Assembly: GCA_949710005.1 (NCBI GenBank)
Contig: OX453274.1
Location: 569,501-633,500, forward strand
DNA from: Ricordea florida
Taxonomy: Eukaryota > Cnidaria > Anthozoa > Corallimorpharia > Ricordeidae
DNA length: 64,000 nt
Direction: 5' to 3'
Shown: positions 63,754-64,000 of the stretch, piece by piece
How positions within the stretch are numbered: the stretch's first letter is position 1
Layout of the letters: each line of letters begins with the position of its first letter
The notes under the pieces: model-generated
What the model saw: the letters and a program-made list of their open reading frames with translations, nothing else
Database searches by the model: none
Told to the model about the DNA's origin: nothing
Program-made: the position numbers and the translations under genes

Positions 63754-64000
63754 TGGCATTTGCATCAATAGCAATGATGGTTGGTGGAGCAATATTAAAT
63801 TCAACGGCATTTGTTGGCGGAAATTATCTTGCAAAACATTTTGCAGGACGTAATGTAGATACAGAAAAAATACGGCACGATAAAGCAATGGAAAAGTATC
63901 AAAGAGATTACGCCGAATATCAGGAAAAAAGACAAAAAATGATTGATTGGCAAAATAAGAAAAAAGATGAAGAATATCAAGCATCAAAAAATATTTCAAA
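63753..64000 (+). CDS. Hypothetical protein, cut by window end
   Basis: Open to the end of the window, at least 82 codons. The N-terminus is hydrophobic and glycine-rich (ASIAMMVGGAILNSTAFVGG). After about residue 33 it becomes charged coiled coil (EKYQRDYAEYQEKRQKM). It starts inside the previous stop (TAATG). Unrecognised; a signal- or membrane-anchored virion protein is one possibility. Confidence 0.65.
   Translation, partial: MAFASIAMMVGGAILNSTAFVGGNYLAKHFAGRNVDTEKIRHDKAMEKYQRDYAEYQEKRQKMIDWQNKKKDEEYQASKNIS

Larger units (their letters stand above)
54765..64000. mobile_element. Polinton/Maverick (adintovirus-like) element, left 9.2 kb, right end outside window
   Basis: The defining set is present: protein-primed family B polymerase, retroviral-type integrase, hexon-like capsid protein and FtsK/HerA-type packaging ATPase, with small virion-type open frames. 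DNA here is visibly more AT-rich than the host genes, and the reading frames are intronless and uninterrupted. The left boundary is set by the end of the CR1/L2 remnant. Neither a matching right TIR nor the 6-bp target duplication typical of Polintons can be checked in this window. A maturation protease and a penton-type minor capsid protein have not appeared by 64000. Confidence 0.85.

Overview
This window looks like nuclear DNA of a cnidarian, most likely an anthozoan such as a stony coral. The evidence is short GT-AG-bounded exons, AT-rich introns, animal-specific genes whose exons can be read directly, and a dense load of small foldback (MITE-like) elements, tRNA-derived SINEs, Penelope-like and CR1/L2-like remnants. 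The species cannot be fixed from the sequence alone.

Host genes, left to right: (1) an SLC5A8/SLC5A12-like sodium-coupled monocarboxylate transporter on the minus strand (2263-11164, 14 exons, 579 aa); (2) COPS9, the smallest COP9 signalosome subunit, minus strand (11864-13419, three exons, 60 aa); (3) TRAPPC1, a TRAPP vesicle-tethering subunit, plus strand (13684-14538, four exons, 141 aa), head to head with COPS9; (4) CNTROB (centrobin), a centriole coiled-coil protein, minus strand (15433-27920, more than 20 exons), tail to tail with TRAPPC1; (5) MIS12, a kinetochore protein, plus strand (29027-34325, ten exons, 226 aa), head to head with CNTROB across about 1.1 kb; (6) ORC3, an origin recognition complex subunit, minus strand (34638-48444, about 22 exons), tail to tail with MIS12; (7) a coiled-coil P-loop GTPase reminiscent of the IFI44/interferon-inducible group, plus strand (50810-54038, 5' end not found). 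Three adjacent housekeeping genes (CNTROB, MIS12, ORC3) serve the cell cycle. TRAPPC1, CNTROB and MIS12 are also all on human 17p13 as I recall, so part of this order may be ancient linkage.

From about 54.77 kb to the window end lies the left part of a Polinton/Maverick (adintovirus-like) element. It is a self-synthesising DNA element that is effectively an endogenous double-stranded DNA virus. It carries an intact protein-primed family B DNA polymerase, a convergent retroviral-type integrase, a hexon-like major capsid protein, a packaging ATPase and a run of small virion-type open reading frames, the last cut by the window end. All readable frames are open, suggesting a recent insertion. A much older, frameshifted piece of a related capsid gene sits in a centrobin intron at 24.2-24.6 kb, so the lineage has been invaded more than once.

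The introns and intergenic spaces hold many non-autonomous elements: hAT-like, piggyBac-like (TTAA), mariner-like and unclassified foldbacks, including a 490-bp hairpin at 37.5-38.0 kb. A recurring terminal sequence resembles the hammerhead-ribozyme-bearing ends of Penelope-like retroelements; one copy directly follows a recognisable Penelope C-terminal coding remnant.
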